Shown piece by piece: positions 33,832-43,428 of a DNA stretch of 64,000 nt (its first letter is position 1; each line of letters begins with the position of its first letter). The stretch lies in NCBI RefSeq assembly GCF_004011805.1, contig NZ_RCHJ01000023.1:1-64000 (forward strand), read 5' to 3'. Made by a program: the position numbers and the translations under genes. The notes beneath the pieces were generated by a model. The model saw only the letters and a program-made list of their open reading frames with translations. It was not told where the DNA came from and searched no databases. The stretch comes from Piscinibacter defluvii (GTDB lineage: Bacteria; Pseudomonadota; Gammaproteobacteria; Burkholderiales; Burkholderiaceae_C).

Positions 33832-34860
33832 ATGAGCACCCCCGATCCTTCCTCGTCGCCCGAACGTGTCGAACCCGGCTTCGGCAGCGCCGCCGCCGAG
33901 GCCGCCCGCCCGGCCGCGGCGCCCGCCGCGGTCACCGCACCCGCCTGGGCCGCCGGGCTCGAGCAGCTTGGCCGCGACTTCGTCCGCGAACGCCGCAGCG
34001 AGCGCCGCTGGCGCGTCTTCTTCCGCCTGTTGTGGGCGCTGCTGCTGCTGACGCTGCTGGTGCTGCTGATCGCGCCGCAGATCCCGAGCAGCGCGCCGAG
34101 CACGCCGCACACCGCGCTGATCGAGGTGCGCGGCGAGATCGCCGTCGACGCCGAGGCGAACGCGGAGAGCCTGGTCGGCGCGCTCAAGTCCGCGTTCGAG
34201 GACACCGGCGCGCAGGCCGTGGTGTTGCGCATCAACTCGCCCGGCGGCAGCCCCGTGCAGGCCGGCATCGTCAACGACGAGATCCGCCGCCTCAAGGCGC
34301 TGCACCAGAAGAAGGTCTACGCCGTCGTCGAGGAGATGTGTGCCTCCGGCGCCTACTACATCGCCGTGGCGGCCGACGAGATCTACGTCGACAAGGCCAG
34401 CCTGGTGGGCAGCATCGGCGTGCTGATGGACGGCTTCGGTTTCACCGGCGCGATGGAGAAGCTCGGTATCGAGCGTCGCCTGCTGACCGCCGGCGAGAAC
34501 AAGGGCATGCTCGACCCGTTCTCGCCGCAGAACGAGCAGCACCGCGCCTTCGCCAAGGCGATGATCGACCAGATCCACCAGCAGTTCATCGCGGTCGTGA
34601 AGCAGGGCCGCGGCACGCGGCTGAAGGAGACGCCCGAGACCTTCTCAGGCCTGTTCTGGAACGGCGAGGAGGCGATCAAGCTCGGCCTGGCCGACCACCG
34701 CGGCAACCTCGACTACGTCGCCCGCGAGGTGATCAAGGCCGAGGACATCATCGACTACACGCCCAAGGAGAACGTGGCCGAGCGCCTGGCCAAGCGCTTC
34801 GGCGCGGCGATCGGCTCGGGCGCGGTGCGCACGCTGCGCGAGCTGGCGCCGCTGCGCTGA
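33832..34860 (+). CDS. sppA: S49-family signal peptide peptidase SppA
   Basis: Membrane-bound serine peptidase that degrades cleaved signal peptides. 342 residues: cytoplasmic Ala/Pro-rich N-terminus, one helix (about 64-82), then the ClpP-like domain with LRINSPGGSP, the catalytic Ser172 in EEMCASGAYYIA and GSIGVLMD. Short (SppA-36K type) form. Convergent with the cupin gene. Confidence 0.93.
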   Translation: MSTPDPSSSPERVEPGFGSAAAEAARPAAAPAAVTAPAWAAGLEQLGRDFVRERRSERRWRVFFRLLWALLLLTLLVLLIAPQIPSSAPSTPHTALIEVRGEIAVDAEANAESLVGALKSAFEDTGAQAVVLRINSPGGSPVQAGIVNDEIRRLKALHQKKVYAVVEEMCASGAYYIAVAADEIYVDKASLVGSIGVLMDGFGFTGAMEKLGIERRLLTAGENKGMLDPFSPQNEQHRAFAKAMIDQIHQQFIAVVKQGRGTRLKETPETFSGLFWNGEEAIKLGLADHRGNLDYVAREVIKAEDIIDYTPKENVAERLAKRFGAAIGSGAVRTLRELAPLR

Positions 34861-34908
34861 CGTGGCGCGAACGGTGCAGGCCTGCATGCCCGCACCGCGT
34901 CGAACCTA

Positions 34909-34932
34909 CCGAGCGTGCGCAGGCACGCTCGG
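34909..34932. terminator. Bidirectional hairpin between sppA and the cupin gene
   Basis: CCGAGCGTGC-GCAG-GCACGCTCGG: a perfect 10-bp stem with a 4-base loop, in the gap between two convergent genes. No T-run on either strand, so it may be a pause/Rho-type or RNA-stabilising 3' structure. Confidence 0.6.
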
Positions 34933-34934
34933 CT

Positions 34935-35419
34935 TCACGGTTCTCCGTCCCAGTAGTCCAGGCTGTCCGCGGGCCGCTGCACGATGCGCACGCCGCGCGT
35001 GTAGGCCGCCACCTTGCCCGAGTCCGGGTACTCGCACAGCTCGGGCCGCTGCTGCGTGCTGATGCTCAGGTAGCGCAGCGCCGCGTCCGAGGTGTTCACG
35101 AACTGGTGCGGGTACTCCGGCCCGGGCGGGATGAACACCAGGTCGCCGGCGCGCACCGGCAGCATCTCGCCGGCCACGCGCAGGTGGCCCGTGCCCTCGA
35201 GGATCACGAACAGCTCCTCCTGGGCGTGGTGGAAGTGGTAGGGGCAGCTGCGCTTGCCCGGCGCCAGCACGTCGTAGCCGGCGCCGAGCTGGCTTGCCAC
35301 GGTGCCGTCGGAGACGCCGCCGCAGCGCGTGTCGTACAAGGGCTCGCGCTGCTGGCGCTCGAGCCGCACCTCGTCGAGGTTGCGGATCAGCTGCCGGCGC
35401 AGCGCGCTCGCCTTCTCGT

Positions 35420-35423
<4 letters not shown>
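34935..35423 (-). CDS. Cupin-domain protein
   Basis: 162 residues. One conserved beta-barrel cupin domain with the metal motif [23 protein letters not shown] split as HFHHAQEE...G and [15 protein letters not shown] (second His motif). C-terminal part ends [13 protein letters not shown]. Its start overlaps the ureG stop (ATGA), so it is the last gene of the urease transcript. The substrate is unknown and it is not a standard urease gene. Confidence 0.85.
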
Positions 35424-36064
<641 letters not shown>

Positions 36065-36107
36065 GCGCCGATTATGTCGGCGCCGGCGCGGCCATGCTCA
36101 CAGCCTG

Positions 36108-36971
36108 TCAGGCCGCGATGCCCACCGTCAGCGTTGCCGCGAAGCCGGCCGTGACGCTGCCGGTCACGCTGGCGATCTGCGTCGCGGCCTGGTCGTCGCT
36201 GAACACGTTGTCGGTGGCCAGCGAGATGCTCGCGAAGTTCGAGGCGCTGCTGTCGTAGCCGGTGGCCGTGCCGTAGACCTGGTTGCAGGCGGTGGCCGGC
36301 ATCGCGAGCTGCGAGGTCTTGACGTCGTTGCTGCCGCTGGTGGCGCTGGCCAGGCTCGGGTAGATCTCGAAGTGCATGTGCGGCCAGCGCCCGCTGTAGC
36401 AGCCGGGGAAGATGGTCGTGAAGCTCACCTCGCCGTTGGCATCGGTCACCTGCACGCCGCGCAGGAAGTTCTCGTCGGCGACGCCGGCCGAGTACAGCGA
36501 GTAGCCGCCGTCGCGCGTGCAGTGCCACAGATAGATCGCGTACCCCTGCAGGCCGGCGCAGGAGGAGGCGGTGTTCACCAGCTTGAGCGTCACGGTCAGC
36601 GGCACGCCCGCTGCGGTGCCGCTGGCGCTTCCGACGCTGGTGCGGATGTCGCTGCGCACGATGCCCGCGAGCGTGAGCGCGTTGATCGTGCCGCTGCCGT
36701 TGCCGTTGGTGCCGTCGCCGGGATAGGGCCCGGCGGTCTCGGACGGGATCACCGAGCAGCTCGTGCTCGTGCCGCCGCCGGTGGCGGAACCGGAGTCGCT
36801 GTCCGAGCTGCTCGTCGAGGTGGCGCCGGCATCGCCGCCCCCGCCGCAGCCCAGCAGCGCGAGCGGCGCCGCGCCGGCCAGGCCGAGCCAGCGCAGCGCC
36901 CGGCGGCGTTGCGCGCTGCGGCGCATGAGAGTGTCGAGGTCGTGGGCCAGGCCGTGGTCATGGTGCGGCAT
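36108..36971 (-). CDS. Secreted intradiol ring-cleavage dioxygenase-like lipoprotein
   Basis: 287 residues. The N-terminus holds an RRSAQRRRALRWLGLAG twin-arginine-like signal and a lipobox LALLGC (Cys ~42), then a low-complexity Gly/Ser/Asp linker. The catalytic domain contains SETAGPYPGDG, IYLWHCTRDGGYSLYS and PGCYSGRWPHMHFEIYP, which keep the Tyr/Tyr/His/His iron ligands of protocatechuate-3,4-dioxygenase-type enzymes. A periplasmic, membrane-anchored aromatic dioxygenase is inferred. Its substrate is unknown. Overlaps the upstream paralogue by 14 bp and has an SD GGGAGC. Confidence 0.85.
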   Translation of the reverse strand: MPHHDHGLAHDLDTLMRRSAQRRRALRWLGLAGAAPLALLGCGGGGDAGATSTSSSDSDSGSATGGGTSTSCSVIPSETAGPYPGDGTNGNGSGTINALTLAGIVRSDIRTSVGSASGTAAGVPLTVTLKLVNTASSCAGLQGYAIYLWHCTRDGGYSLYSAGVADENFLRGVQVTDANGEVSFTTIFPGCYSGRWPHMHFEIYPSLASATSGSNDVKTSQLAMPATACNQVYGTATGYDSSASNFASISLATDNVFSDDQAATQIASVTGSVTAGFAATLTVGIAA

Positions 36972-37524
36972 CGTGTTGCTCCCGGGCTGAGGTGACGAGG
37001 GTGTCGGGCAGGCCGGCCAGCGCGATCTCGATCTCGAGCGTCTGGCCGGTGCGAGGGTCGCCCCGCGGGGCCGGCGTGAGCAGGCGCCCCAGGGTGTCGA
37101 GCTGCGCGTGCGGCGGGGCCGGGTCGTAGCGGCGCAGGCCGGGCAGCACCAGCGTCGTGCGGGCGACCGCGTACAGCAGGCCGTCGCGGGTCAGGCCGAG
37201 CTGCAGCTCGATCGACCCGGTGCCGTCGATCCCCGGCGGCGGACGCAGCGTGCACAGCCGCACGCGGCCGTCGGCATCGCTGATCTGCACGCCGCACAGG
37301 GCAGCAGGGCGGCGCTGCTGCAGGCAGACCGCCACGTCGCGCAGCGGTGCGCCGGTGCCGGCGTCCAGCAGCCGCAGGCGCAGGTCCAGCGCCATGCCGG
37401 GATGCGCGCCGCGCAGGTCAGCGCGCAGCAGCGCCGACCGCGCCAGCATGCCCGGCAGCGGGTAGGGGGCGCCGGGGCGCTCGACCTGCAGGCGTGGCGC
37501 CGCCGGGGTGCGCTGAATCTCCAT
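36958..37524 (-). CDS. Degenerate intradiol-dioxygenase-like protein without iron ligands
   Basis: 188 residues, no signal peptide. Aligns by eye with its downstream neighbour: APYPLPG for GPYPGDG, RADLRG for RSDIRT, GVQISDADGRVRL for GVQVTDANGEVSF. At the ligand positions it has CLQQRRPAALC in place of LWHCTRDGGYSLYS and GTGSIELQL in place of GRWPHMHFEIYP, so the tyrosines and both histidines are gone. Probably a non-catalytic partner or pseudoenzyme that keeps the beta fold. Co-transcribed with the intact enzyme. The relationship is my inference from these motifs. Confidence 0.65.
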   Translation of the reverse strand: MEIQRTPAAPRLQVERPGAPYPLPGMLARSALLRADLRGAHPGMALDLRLRLLDAGTGAPLRDVAVCLQQRRPAALCGVQISDADGRVRLCTLRPPPGIDGTGSIELQLGLTRDGLLYAVARTTLVLPGLRRYDPAPPHAQLDTLGRLLTPAPRGDPRTGQTLEIEIALAGLPDTLVTSAREQHDAAP

Positions 37525-37536
37525 GGGCGCCCATGG
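37521..37536. repeat. 16-bp palindrome over a start codon
   Basis: CCATGGGCGCCCATGG is perfectly self-complementary and includes the ATG (37524-37522) of the ligand-less dioxygenase gene. It may hide the start in mRNA or bind a dimeric protein. Confidence 0.5.
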
Positions 37537-37570
37537 TGGCGCCGGCCCGTGTCGGGCTGATCACTCGTTC

Positions 37571-37586
37571 GTGTCCGGCCGGACAC
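37571..37586. promoter_or_regulatory. 16-bp palindrome, candidate operator
   Basis: GTGTCCGGCCGGACAC, perfectly self-complementary, lies 47-62 bp before the dioxygenase pair and 7 bp after the kinase stop. Position fits an operator of the adjacent response regulator. It could also be a short terminator hairpin, but no T-run follows. Confidence 0.45.
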
Positions 37587-37593
37587 AGTCGTG

Positions 37594-38709
37594 TCACGCC
37601 GGCGGCAGGCGCAGGCGGGCACGCAGGCCGCCCTCGGGGCGGTTCTCCAGCGTCAGCTCGGCGCCGTCGCGCTCGGCCAGGTCGCGCGCGATCGCCAGCC
37701 CCAGCCCATGCCCGGGGCTGGCGGCGCTGCCGGGCAGCCGCACCCAGGGCTGGAAGGCGCGCTCGATCTGTTCCGGCGCGATGCCAGGGCCGTCGTCGTC
37801 GACCAGCACCTCGGTGTGCCCGTCGCCGCCGGCGCGCACGCTCAGGCGCGCGCCGCCGCCGTGCTTGAGCGCGTTGCCCAGCAGGTTGGCGAGGATGCGC
37901 CGCAGCGCCGCCGGGTGCGCCCGCACGCGCGGCGCCGGCTCGGCCTGCAGGCTCACGGCGTGGCCGAGTTCGGCCTGGTCGTCCACCAGCGCCTGGACCA
38001 GCGCCGCCGCATCGACCGGTCGGGCCGGTTCGTCGTCGCGCTGCTCGCGCAGCACCGCCAGCGTGCCGTCCACCAGTTCGTCCATCTCGCGGATGTCGGC
38101 CACGGCGCCCGGCAGCGCGTCCTCGGGCAGGCGTGCCAGCCGCATGCGCAGGCGGGTCAGCGGGGTGCGCAGGTCGTGCGACAAGGCGGCCATGTGCAGG
38201 CTGCGCGTGTCGAACTGCTCCTGCAGGCGGCGCGCCATGGCGTTGAATACCGCCGCCGTCGCGCGCACCTCGCGCGTGCCGCGCTGCTCGTCCAGCGGGG
38301 CCGGTGCCGCGCCGCCGGCGAGCTGGCCGGCCAGCGCCGACGCGGCGCGCGACAGGCGCCGCATCGGCGCCGACAGCCAGCGGGCCCCGAGCGCGGCACC
38401 GAGCGCGATCACCAGCAGGCGCACCGCGTAGTCGGTCCACAGCGCGCCGGCCGGCAGGCCGGGCGCGCCGTCGCGCGGCACCCGATCCGGTCGGCCTGGG
38501 CCGGGGTCGAAGGGAGGGGGTGGAGGCGCCGGCCCGGCGGCCCCGAACGGCCCGCCCGGCGGCAACGAGGGCAGGGTGGGCAGCGGGCGGTCCGAGCCCG
38601 GTCCGCCGCCGGGCGCCGCGACGGACCAGGCGGCCAGGTGGCTGAGCACCAGCGTGACCCACATCAGCACGAACAGGCGCAGGAACAGCGTGTCGAAGCG
38701 CTTCAGCAT
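37594..38709 (-). CDS. Two-component sensor histidine kinase
   Basis: 371 residues. One helix at 9-29, a short proline/glycine-rich periplasmic loop (about 33-90), a second helix (about 95-110), HAMP (about 111-165), HisKA with His178 in ALSHDLRTPLTRLR, and HATPase with NLLGNALKHG, DDDGPGI and HGLGLAIA. EnvZ/OmpR-type kinase. The small sensor loop suggests a small or membrane signal. Start overlaps the regulator stop by 7 bp. Its position among urease genes suggests a metal or pH signal, but nothing proves this. Confidence 0.93.
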   Translation of the reverse strand: MLKRFDTLFLRLFVLMWVTLVLSHLAAWSVAAPGGGPGSDRPLPTLPSLPPGGPFGAAGPAPPPPPFDPGPGRPDRVPRDGAPGLPAGALWTDYAVRLLVIALGAALGARWLSAPMRRLSRAASALAGQLAGGAAPAPLDEQRGTREVRATAAVFNAMARRLQEQFDTRSLHMAALSHDLRTPLTRLRMRLARLPEDALPGAVADIREMDELVDGTLAVLREQRDDEPARPVDAAALVQALVDDQAELGHAVSLQAEPAPRVRAHPAALRRILANLLGNALKHGGGARLSVRAGGDGHTEVLVDDDGPGIAPEQIERAFQPWVRLPGSAASPGHGLGLAIARDLAERDGAELTLENRPEGGLRARLRLPPA

Positions 38710-39404
38710 GCGGTCTCCACGGTGGCGTCGAGCAGATAGCCTTCGCCGCGCAGCGTGCGCAGCAGCGGCCGGGCGCGGTCGGTGTCGCCCAGCTTGGCGC
38801 GCAGGCGCGAGACGGCCAAGTCGATGCTGCGATCGCTCACCGCCGTGCCGGAGGCGCGCGTCAGGTCGATCAGGCGCTCGCGGCTCAGCAGATGCCCCGG
38901 GTGGGCGACGAAGGCGGCCAGCAGCCGGTACTCGGCCGCCGACAGCGCCACCACCGTGCCGTCGGGGGCGAGCAGTTCGCGCTTCAGGCGGTCGAAGGTC
39001 CAGCCGGCAAAGCGCACGCTGCCGCCGGCCGCGGCGGCGCCGCTGCCGCGCCTCAGCACGGCCTTGATGCGCGCGACCAGCTCGCGCGGCTCGAAGGGCT
39101 TGGGCAGGTAGTCGTCGGCGCCCAGCTCGAGGCCGAGCACGCGCGACAGCGGGTCGCCCTGGGCCGTCAGCATGATGATCGGCAGCGCGGGTCGGGTCTG
39201 CTTGAGCCAGCGGCACAGGTCCAGGCCATGCTGGTCGGGCAGCATCAGGTCCAGCAGCAGCAGGTCGATGCCGCCGGCCCCGACGCGCCGGCGCAGCGCG
39301 GCCCCGTCGGCCACCGCCTCGACCTCGAAGCCGAAGCGCTGCAGGAAGTCCGCCACCAGCGCGCGGATGGCGGGGTCGTCGTCGACGAGCAGGCAGCGCG
39401 TCAC
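38703..39404 (-). CDS. OmpR-family response regulator
   Basis: 233 residues from a GTG at 39404, 2 bp after the ureF stop. Receiver domain with DDD (8-10), phospho-acceptor Asp52 in LLLLDLMLP, Thr/Lys in MLTAQGD and YLPKPF. The C-terminal winged helix (about 135-230) has RSIDLAVSRLRAKLGD and LRTLRGEGYLL. Pairs with the downstream kinase. Confidence 0.94.
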   Translation of the reverse strand: MTRCLLVDDDPAIRALVADFLQRFGFEVEAVADGAALRRRVGAGGIDLLLLDLMLPDQHGLDLCRWLKQTRPALPIIMLTAQGDPLSRVLGLELGADDYLPKPFEPRELVARIKAVLRRGSGAAAAGGSVRFAGWTFDRLKRELLAPDGTVVALSAAEYRLLAAFVAHPGHLLSRERLIDLTRASGTAVSDRSIDLAVSRLRAKLGDTDRARPLLRTLRGEGYLLDATVETAC

Positions 39405-39406
39405 GC

Positions 39407-40138
39407 TCAGGAGCGGAACAGGCGCGAGTACTGCACCTCGTGCTGCGCGCTGCGGATCGCCAGCAGCGGGCTGAAGGCCTGGCGGGCCTCGTCGGGCAGC
39501 ACGAGGGCGTGGTCGACCGCCGCGGGAATGGCCGCGGCCAGCGCGGCGAGCACGCGCTGGCCCGCGCCCTGGCCCAGCGGCACGGCCTTCAGCGCGGCCT
39601 GCACCAGGTTCTCGGCCCAGCCGAAGGCGAACGCCAGCAGCGCGTCGCGCGGCGCCGCGCCCGAGTCGGCGGCCGCCAGGGCGAAGGCGAGCGGCCAGCT
39701 CGGCGCCGGCACGAGGCCGGCCAGCCAGGCCACGCGCTCGTCCGGCGTGCCGCGGTTCTTCAGCCATTCGACCATCGAGCGGCCCATCTGCTCGGCCTGG
39801 CCGCGCAGCTCGCGCGTTTCGCGCGTCTGCAGCACCCAGTCGTTCAGCCCCTGCAGGCGGGTGCGGTCGCCGGCGCGCCAGGCGGCCAGGGCCGCGGCGA
39901 GTACCGGCAGCTCGCTGCGGGCGAGCGCGAGCTGCAACTGGTCGCCCAGCCAGCGCGCGGCGCTCGCCTCGTCGCCGACCAGGCCGGCATCGACCGCGGT
40001 CTCGAGGCCCTCGGAGTAGCTGAAGCCGCCCACCGGCAGGGCCGGCGAGGCCAGCCAGATCAGCTGCAGCAGCGCGGCCGGCGGCAGTGCCTCAGTGGCC
40101 GTGGCCGTGTTCGTGCGGGTGCCGGTGCTCGTGGTCAT
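39407..40138 (-). CDS. ureF: Urease accessory protein UreF
   Basis: Part of the UreDFG urease-activation complex. 243 residues from the ATG at 40138. The conserved part begins [24 protein letters not shown], with [17 protein letters not shown] later and [12 protein letters not shown] at the end. The first ~16 residues are Thr/Ala-rich because they are read in another frame over the His-rich end of ureE (47-bp overlap). No other in-frame start lies close to the conserved region. Confidence 0.93.
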   Translation of the reverse strand: MTTSTGTRTNTATATEALPPAALLQLIWLASPALPVGGFSYSEGLETAVDAGLVGDEASAARWLGDQLQLALARSELPVLAAALAAWRAGDRTRLQGLNDWVLQTRETRELRGQAEQMGRSMVEWLKNRGTPDERVAWLAGLVPAPSWPLAFALAAADSGAAPRDALLAFAFGWAENLVQAALKAVPLGQGAGQRVLAALAAAIPAAVDHALVLPDEARQAFSPLLAIRSAQHEVQYSRLFRS

Positions 40139-40691
40139 GGTCGTGCCCGTGGCCATGGCCATGGCCGTGATCGTGAGCGTGGTCGTGTGCGTGGTCATGG
40201 GCATGGTCGTGCCCGTGATGGGCATGGCCATGCGCCGGCGCGGCGTACGCCCCGCCCTCCGGTTCGAAGGCCTCGGTGACCTCGTGCACGATCAGGTGGC
40301 GCTGGCGCAGCAGGTCGGCCAGCACATGGTCGGGCTCGAGCTTCAGGTGGTCCGGCTGCAGTTCCAGCGTGACATGCCGGTTGCCCAGGTGGTAGGCGGC
40401 GCGCAGCAGGTCGAACGGCGAGCCGTGCTCGGCGCAGGCGGTGACCTTGAGCACCGGCTGGGCGGCCGCCACCACGCGCACCAGCGAGCCGTCCTCGCCC
40501 ACCAGCACGTCGCCGCCGCGCACCACCATGCCGCGCGGCAGGAACACGCCGAGCGCGCGGCCGGTGGAATCGGTGGCGTCGAAGCGGCTCTTCTGGCGCA
40601 CGTCCCAGTCGAGCTCGACCGTGGCGGCACGCTTGAGCAGCACCGCGGCGAGGCCGCGGCCGCCGGGGATCAGCTTGTTGATGGTCAGCAT
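40092..40691 (-). CDS. ureE: Urease nickel metallochaperone UreE
   Basis: Binds and delivers Ni2+. 199 residues. The peptide-binding N-terminal domain starts [11 protein letters not shown], the metal-binding domain includes [25 protein letters not shown], and a ~45-residue tail follows with about 24 His (HxH and HDH repeats). The tail is longer than in many UreE proteins and would bind several metal ions. Diverges from the ParA gene. Confidence 0.96.
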   Translation of the reverse strand: MLTINKLIPGGRGLAAVLLKRAATVELDWDVRQKSRFDATDSTGRALGVFLPRGMVVRGGDVLVGEDGSLVRVVAAAQPVLKVTACAEHGSPFDLLRAAYHLGNRHVTLELQPDHLKLEPDHVLADLLRQRHLIVHEVTEAFEPEGGAYAAPAHGHAHHGHDHAHDHAHDHAHDHGHGHGHGHDHDHEHRHPHEHGHGH

Positions 40692-40815
40692 GGGTGGATT
40701 GTGCGCGAGCGTGCGAACTGGCACACGGACCCCGGGTAGTTCTGCGGTTCGGCGGCGCTGCGGCAATGGTGCAATCGAGGCCGGCGGCCTGTGTACCATG
40801 CGCGCCGTCCACGAC

Positions 40816-41691
40816 ATGCCCGTCATCGCAGTCATCAACCGCAAGGGCGGCAGCGGCAAGAGCACGCTGGCCACCCACCTCGCCGGCTACTGTGCCCGGC
40901 AGGGGCTGCGCACGATGCTGGGCGATACCGACCGGCAGCAGTCCACCCAGGCCTGGCTGCGCGCCCGCGCGGCGCAGCCGCTGCCCGAGGCCCTGCCGAT
41001 CGTCGGCTGGGCGCTCGACCCGAAGAGCCAGCTGCGCCCGCCCGTCGGCGTCACCCACGTGGTGCTGGACACCCCGGGCGGCATGCGCGGCTTCGAGCTG
41101 GCCAAGGTGGTGTCGTATGCCGATGCGGTGCTGATGCCGGTGTGCCAGTCGCTGTTCGACCGCGAGTCGGCGGCCGAATGCCTGGCCGAGCTGCGCACGC
41201 TGCCGCGCGTGGCCAGCGGGCGCTGCCAGGTCGCGGCGATCGGCATGCGGCTGGATGCCCGCACCAAGGCCGGCGAGCTGCTGGAGCACTGGGCCGCCGG
41301 GCTCGAGCTGCCGTTCATCGGCGTGCTGCGCGAGACGCAGACCTATGTGCGCTGCGTCGAACTCGGGCTGACCGTGTTCGACCTGCCGCCCGCCAAGGTG
41401 GCGGCCGACCGTGCCCAATGGCAGCCGATCATCGACTGGCTCGAGCCGGTGCTGCGCCCGACCGTGAAGGAGCAGGCCTTCGTGCCCAGGCCGACCCGGC
41501 CCTGCACCGTGCCGGGCGAACTGCGCCCGCTGCCGCGCGTGGAACCGGCGCCGCGCCCGGTGCGGACACCGCAGCCGCTGGGCGGCGAGGTGCCGCTGGG
41601 CATTCTCGAGGCCGCGCCGCGCCGCGGCCTGGGGCAGCGTGTCGCCGAATGGCTCGCCGGCTGGGCCCCACGCCGGCCGCGCCGGGCCTGA
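40816..41691 (+). CDS. ParA/MinD-family ATPase inside the urease cluster
   Basis: 291 residues from the ATG at 40816 (another in-frame ATG is at 40798). The N-terminus VIAVINRKGGSGKSTLA carries the deviant Walker A with signature lysine. GDTDRQQSTQAWLRAR is Walker A', VLDTPGG Walker B. The last ~60 residues are a Pro/Arg-rich tail ending [17 protein letters not shown], perhaps a nucleic-acid or membrane anchor. No ParB gene or obvious parS is adjacent. It lies opposite to the urease genes on either side. Orphan ParA proteins place cargo or act as fimbria/chemotaxis positioners. No specific role can be read here. Confidence 0.88.
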   Translation: MPVIAVINRKGGSGKSTLATHLAGYCARQGLRTMLGDTDRQQSTQAWLRARAAQPLPEALPIVGWALDPKSQLRPPVGVTHVVLDTPGGMRGFELAKVVSYADAVLMPVCQSLFDRESAAECLAELRTLPRVASGRCQVAAIGMRLDARTKAGELLEHWAAGLELPFIGVLRETQTYVRCVELGLTVFDLPPAKVAADRAQWQPIIDWLEPVLRPTVKEQAFVPRPTRPCTVPGELRPLPRVEPAPRPVRTPQPLGGEVPLGILEAAPRRGLGQRVAEWLAGWAPRRPRRA

Positions 41692-41700
41692 CGCCGCCCC

Positions 41701-43428
41701 TCAGAACAGGAAGTAGCGCTGCGCCAGCGGCAGCACCGTGGCCGGCTCGCAGGTCAGCAGCTGGCCGTCGGCCCGCACCTCGTAGGTCTGGGCGTCGACC
41801 TCCATCACCGGCACGTAGCCGTTGTGGATCATGTCGGCCTTGCGCACCGCGCGGCAGCCCTTCACCGCGGCCACGGCTTTCTTCAGCCCGAGCGACTGCG
41901 GCACGCCGCCGGCCAGCGCGGCCTGGCTGACGAAGGTCAGCGAGCCGGCATGCAGCGCGCCGCCGAAGGCGCCGAACATCGGCCGGTAGTGCACCGGCTG
42001 GGGCGTCGGGATCGAGGCATTCGGGTCGCCCATCGCCGCCGCGGCGATGAAGCCGCCCTTGAGGATGAGCGCCGGCTTGACGCCGAAGAAGGCCGGCTTC
42101 CACAGCACCAGGTCGGCCCACTTGCCGGGCTCGATGCTGCCGAGCTCGTGGCTCAATCCGTGCGCCAGCGCCGGGTTGATGGTCAGCTTGGCGATGTAGC
42201 GCTTGACGCGGGTGTTGTCGTTGCGCGCCGAGTCTCCGGGCAAGGCGCCACGCTGCAGCTTCATCTTGTGCGCCGTCTGCCAGGTGCGGATCACGACCTC
42301 GCCGACCCGGCCCATGGCCTGGCTGTCGCTGCTCATCATGCTGATCGCGCCCAGGTCGTGCAGCACGTCCTCGGCGGCGATGGTCTCGCGCCGGATGCGG
42401 CTCTCGGCAAACGCCAGGTCCTCGGCGATGGAGGCGTCGAGGTGGTGGCACACCATCAGCATGTCGACGTGTTCGTCGAGCGTGTTGACGGTGTAGGGCA
42501 TGGTCGGGTTGGTGGAGGAGGGCAGGAAGTTCGCCTCGCCCACCACGCGCAGGATGTCCGGGGCATGGCCGCCGCCCGCGCCCTCGGTGTGGAAGGCGCA
42601 CAGGGTGCGGCCCTTGGTGGCCGCGATGGTGTTCTCGACGAAGCCGGATTCGTTCAGCGTGTCGCTGTGGATCGCCACCTGCGTGTCGGTCTGCTCGGCC
42701 ACGTCGAGGCAGTGGTCGATCGCCGAGGGCGTGGTGCCCCAGTCCTCGTGCAGCTTCAGGCCCACCGCGCCGGCCTCGACCTGCTGGCGCAGCGCCTCGG
42801 GCCGGCTCGCGTTGCCCTTGCCGAGGAAGGCCAGGTTCATCGGAAAGGCATCGGCCGCCTGCAGCATGCGCGCGATGTTGGCCGGCCCCGGCGTGCAGGT
42901 GGTGGCGAAGGTGCCGGTGGCCGGGCCGGTGCCGCCGCCGAGCATCGTCGTCACGCCCGAGGCGAGCGCCTCCTCGATCTGCTGCGGGCAGATGAAGTGG
43001 ATGTGCGAGTCGATCGCGCCGGCCGTGACGATCATGCCCTCGCCCGCGATGATCTCGGTGCCCGGGCCGATGACGATGTCCACGCCCGGCTGCACGTCCG
43101 GGTTGCCGGCCTTGCCGATGGCGGCGATGCGCGTGCCGCGGATGCCGATGTCGGCCTTGACGATGCCCCAGTGGTCGACGATCACGGCGTTGGTGATCAC
43201 GCAGTCGACGGCGTCCTGCGCGCCGGGGCCGTTGATCCGCTGGCCCTGGCCCATGCCGTCGCGGATGGTCTTGCCGCCGCCGAACTTCACTTCCTCGCCG
43301 TAGCCGCCGGCGCCGAGCGTGTAGTCGCGCTCGATCTCGATGACCAGCTCGGTGTCGGCCAGGCGCAGCCGGTCGCCCACGGTCGGGCCGAACATCTCCG
43401 CATAGGCGCGCTTGCCGATCGTGGCCAT
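41701..43428 (-). CDS. ureC: Urease subunit alpha
   Basis: Catalytic subunit hydrolysing urea to ammonia and carbamate. 575 residues. Ni-binding DSHIHFI, the carbamylated lysine in [10 protein letters not shown], the flap MVCHHLD, and [13 protein letters not shown] are intact. Starts one base after the ureB stop. Its end is 9 bp from the convergent ParA gene, so the transcript into ureE would run antisense through parA. Confidence 0.98.
   Translation of the reverse strand: MATIGKRAYAEMFGPTVGDRLRLADTELVIEIERDYTLGAGGYGEEVKFGGGKTIRDGMGQGQRINGPGAQDAVDCVITNAVIVDHWGIVKADIGIRGTRIAAIGKAGNPDVQPGVDIVIGPGTEIIAGEGMIVTAGAIDSHIHFICPQQIEEALASGVTTMLGGGTGPATGTFATTCTPGPANIARMLQAADAFPMNLAFLGKGNASRPEALRQQVEAGAVGLKLHEDWGTTPSAIDHCLDVAEQTDTQVAIHSDTLNESGFVENTIAATKGRTLCAFHTEGAGGGHAPDILRVVGEANFLPSSTNPTMPYTVNTLDEHVDMLMVCHHLDASIAEDLAFAESRIRRETIAAEDVLHDLGAISMMSSDSQAMGRVGEVVIRTWQTAHKMKLQRGALPGDSARNDNTRVKRYIAKLTINPALAHGLSHELGSIEPGKWADLVLWKPAFFGVKPALILKGGFIAAAAMGDPNASIPTPQPVHYRPMFGAFGGALHAGSLTFVSQAALAGGVPQSLGLKKAVAAVKGCRAVRKADMIHNGYVPVMEVDAQTYEVRADGQLLTCEPATVLPLAQRYFLF

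Noticed and set aside
40095-40739. Val/Met-rich frame opposite ureE
   Set aside because: It arises from the complementary reading of the His-codon repeats. No independent support.
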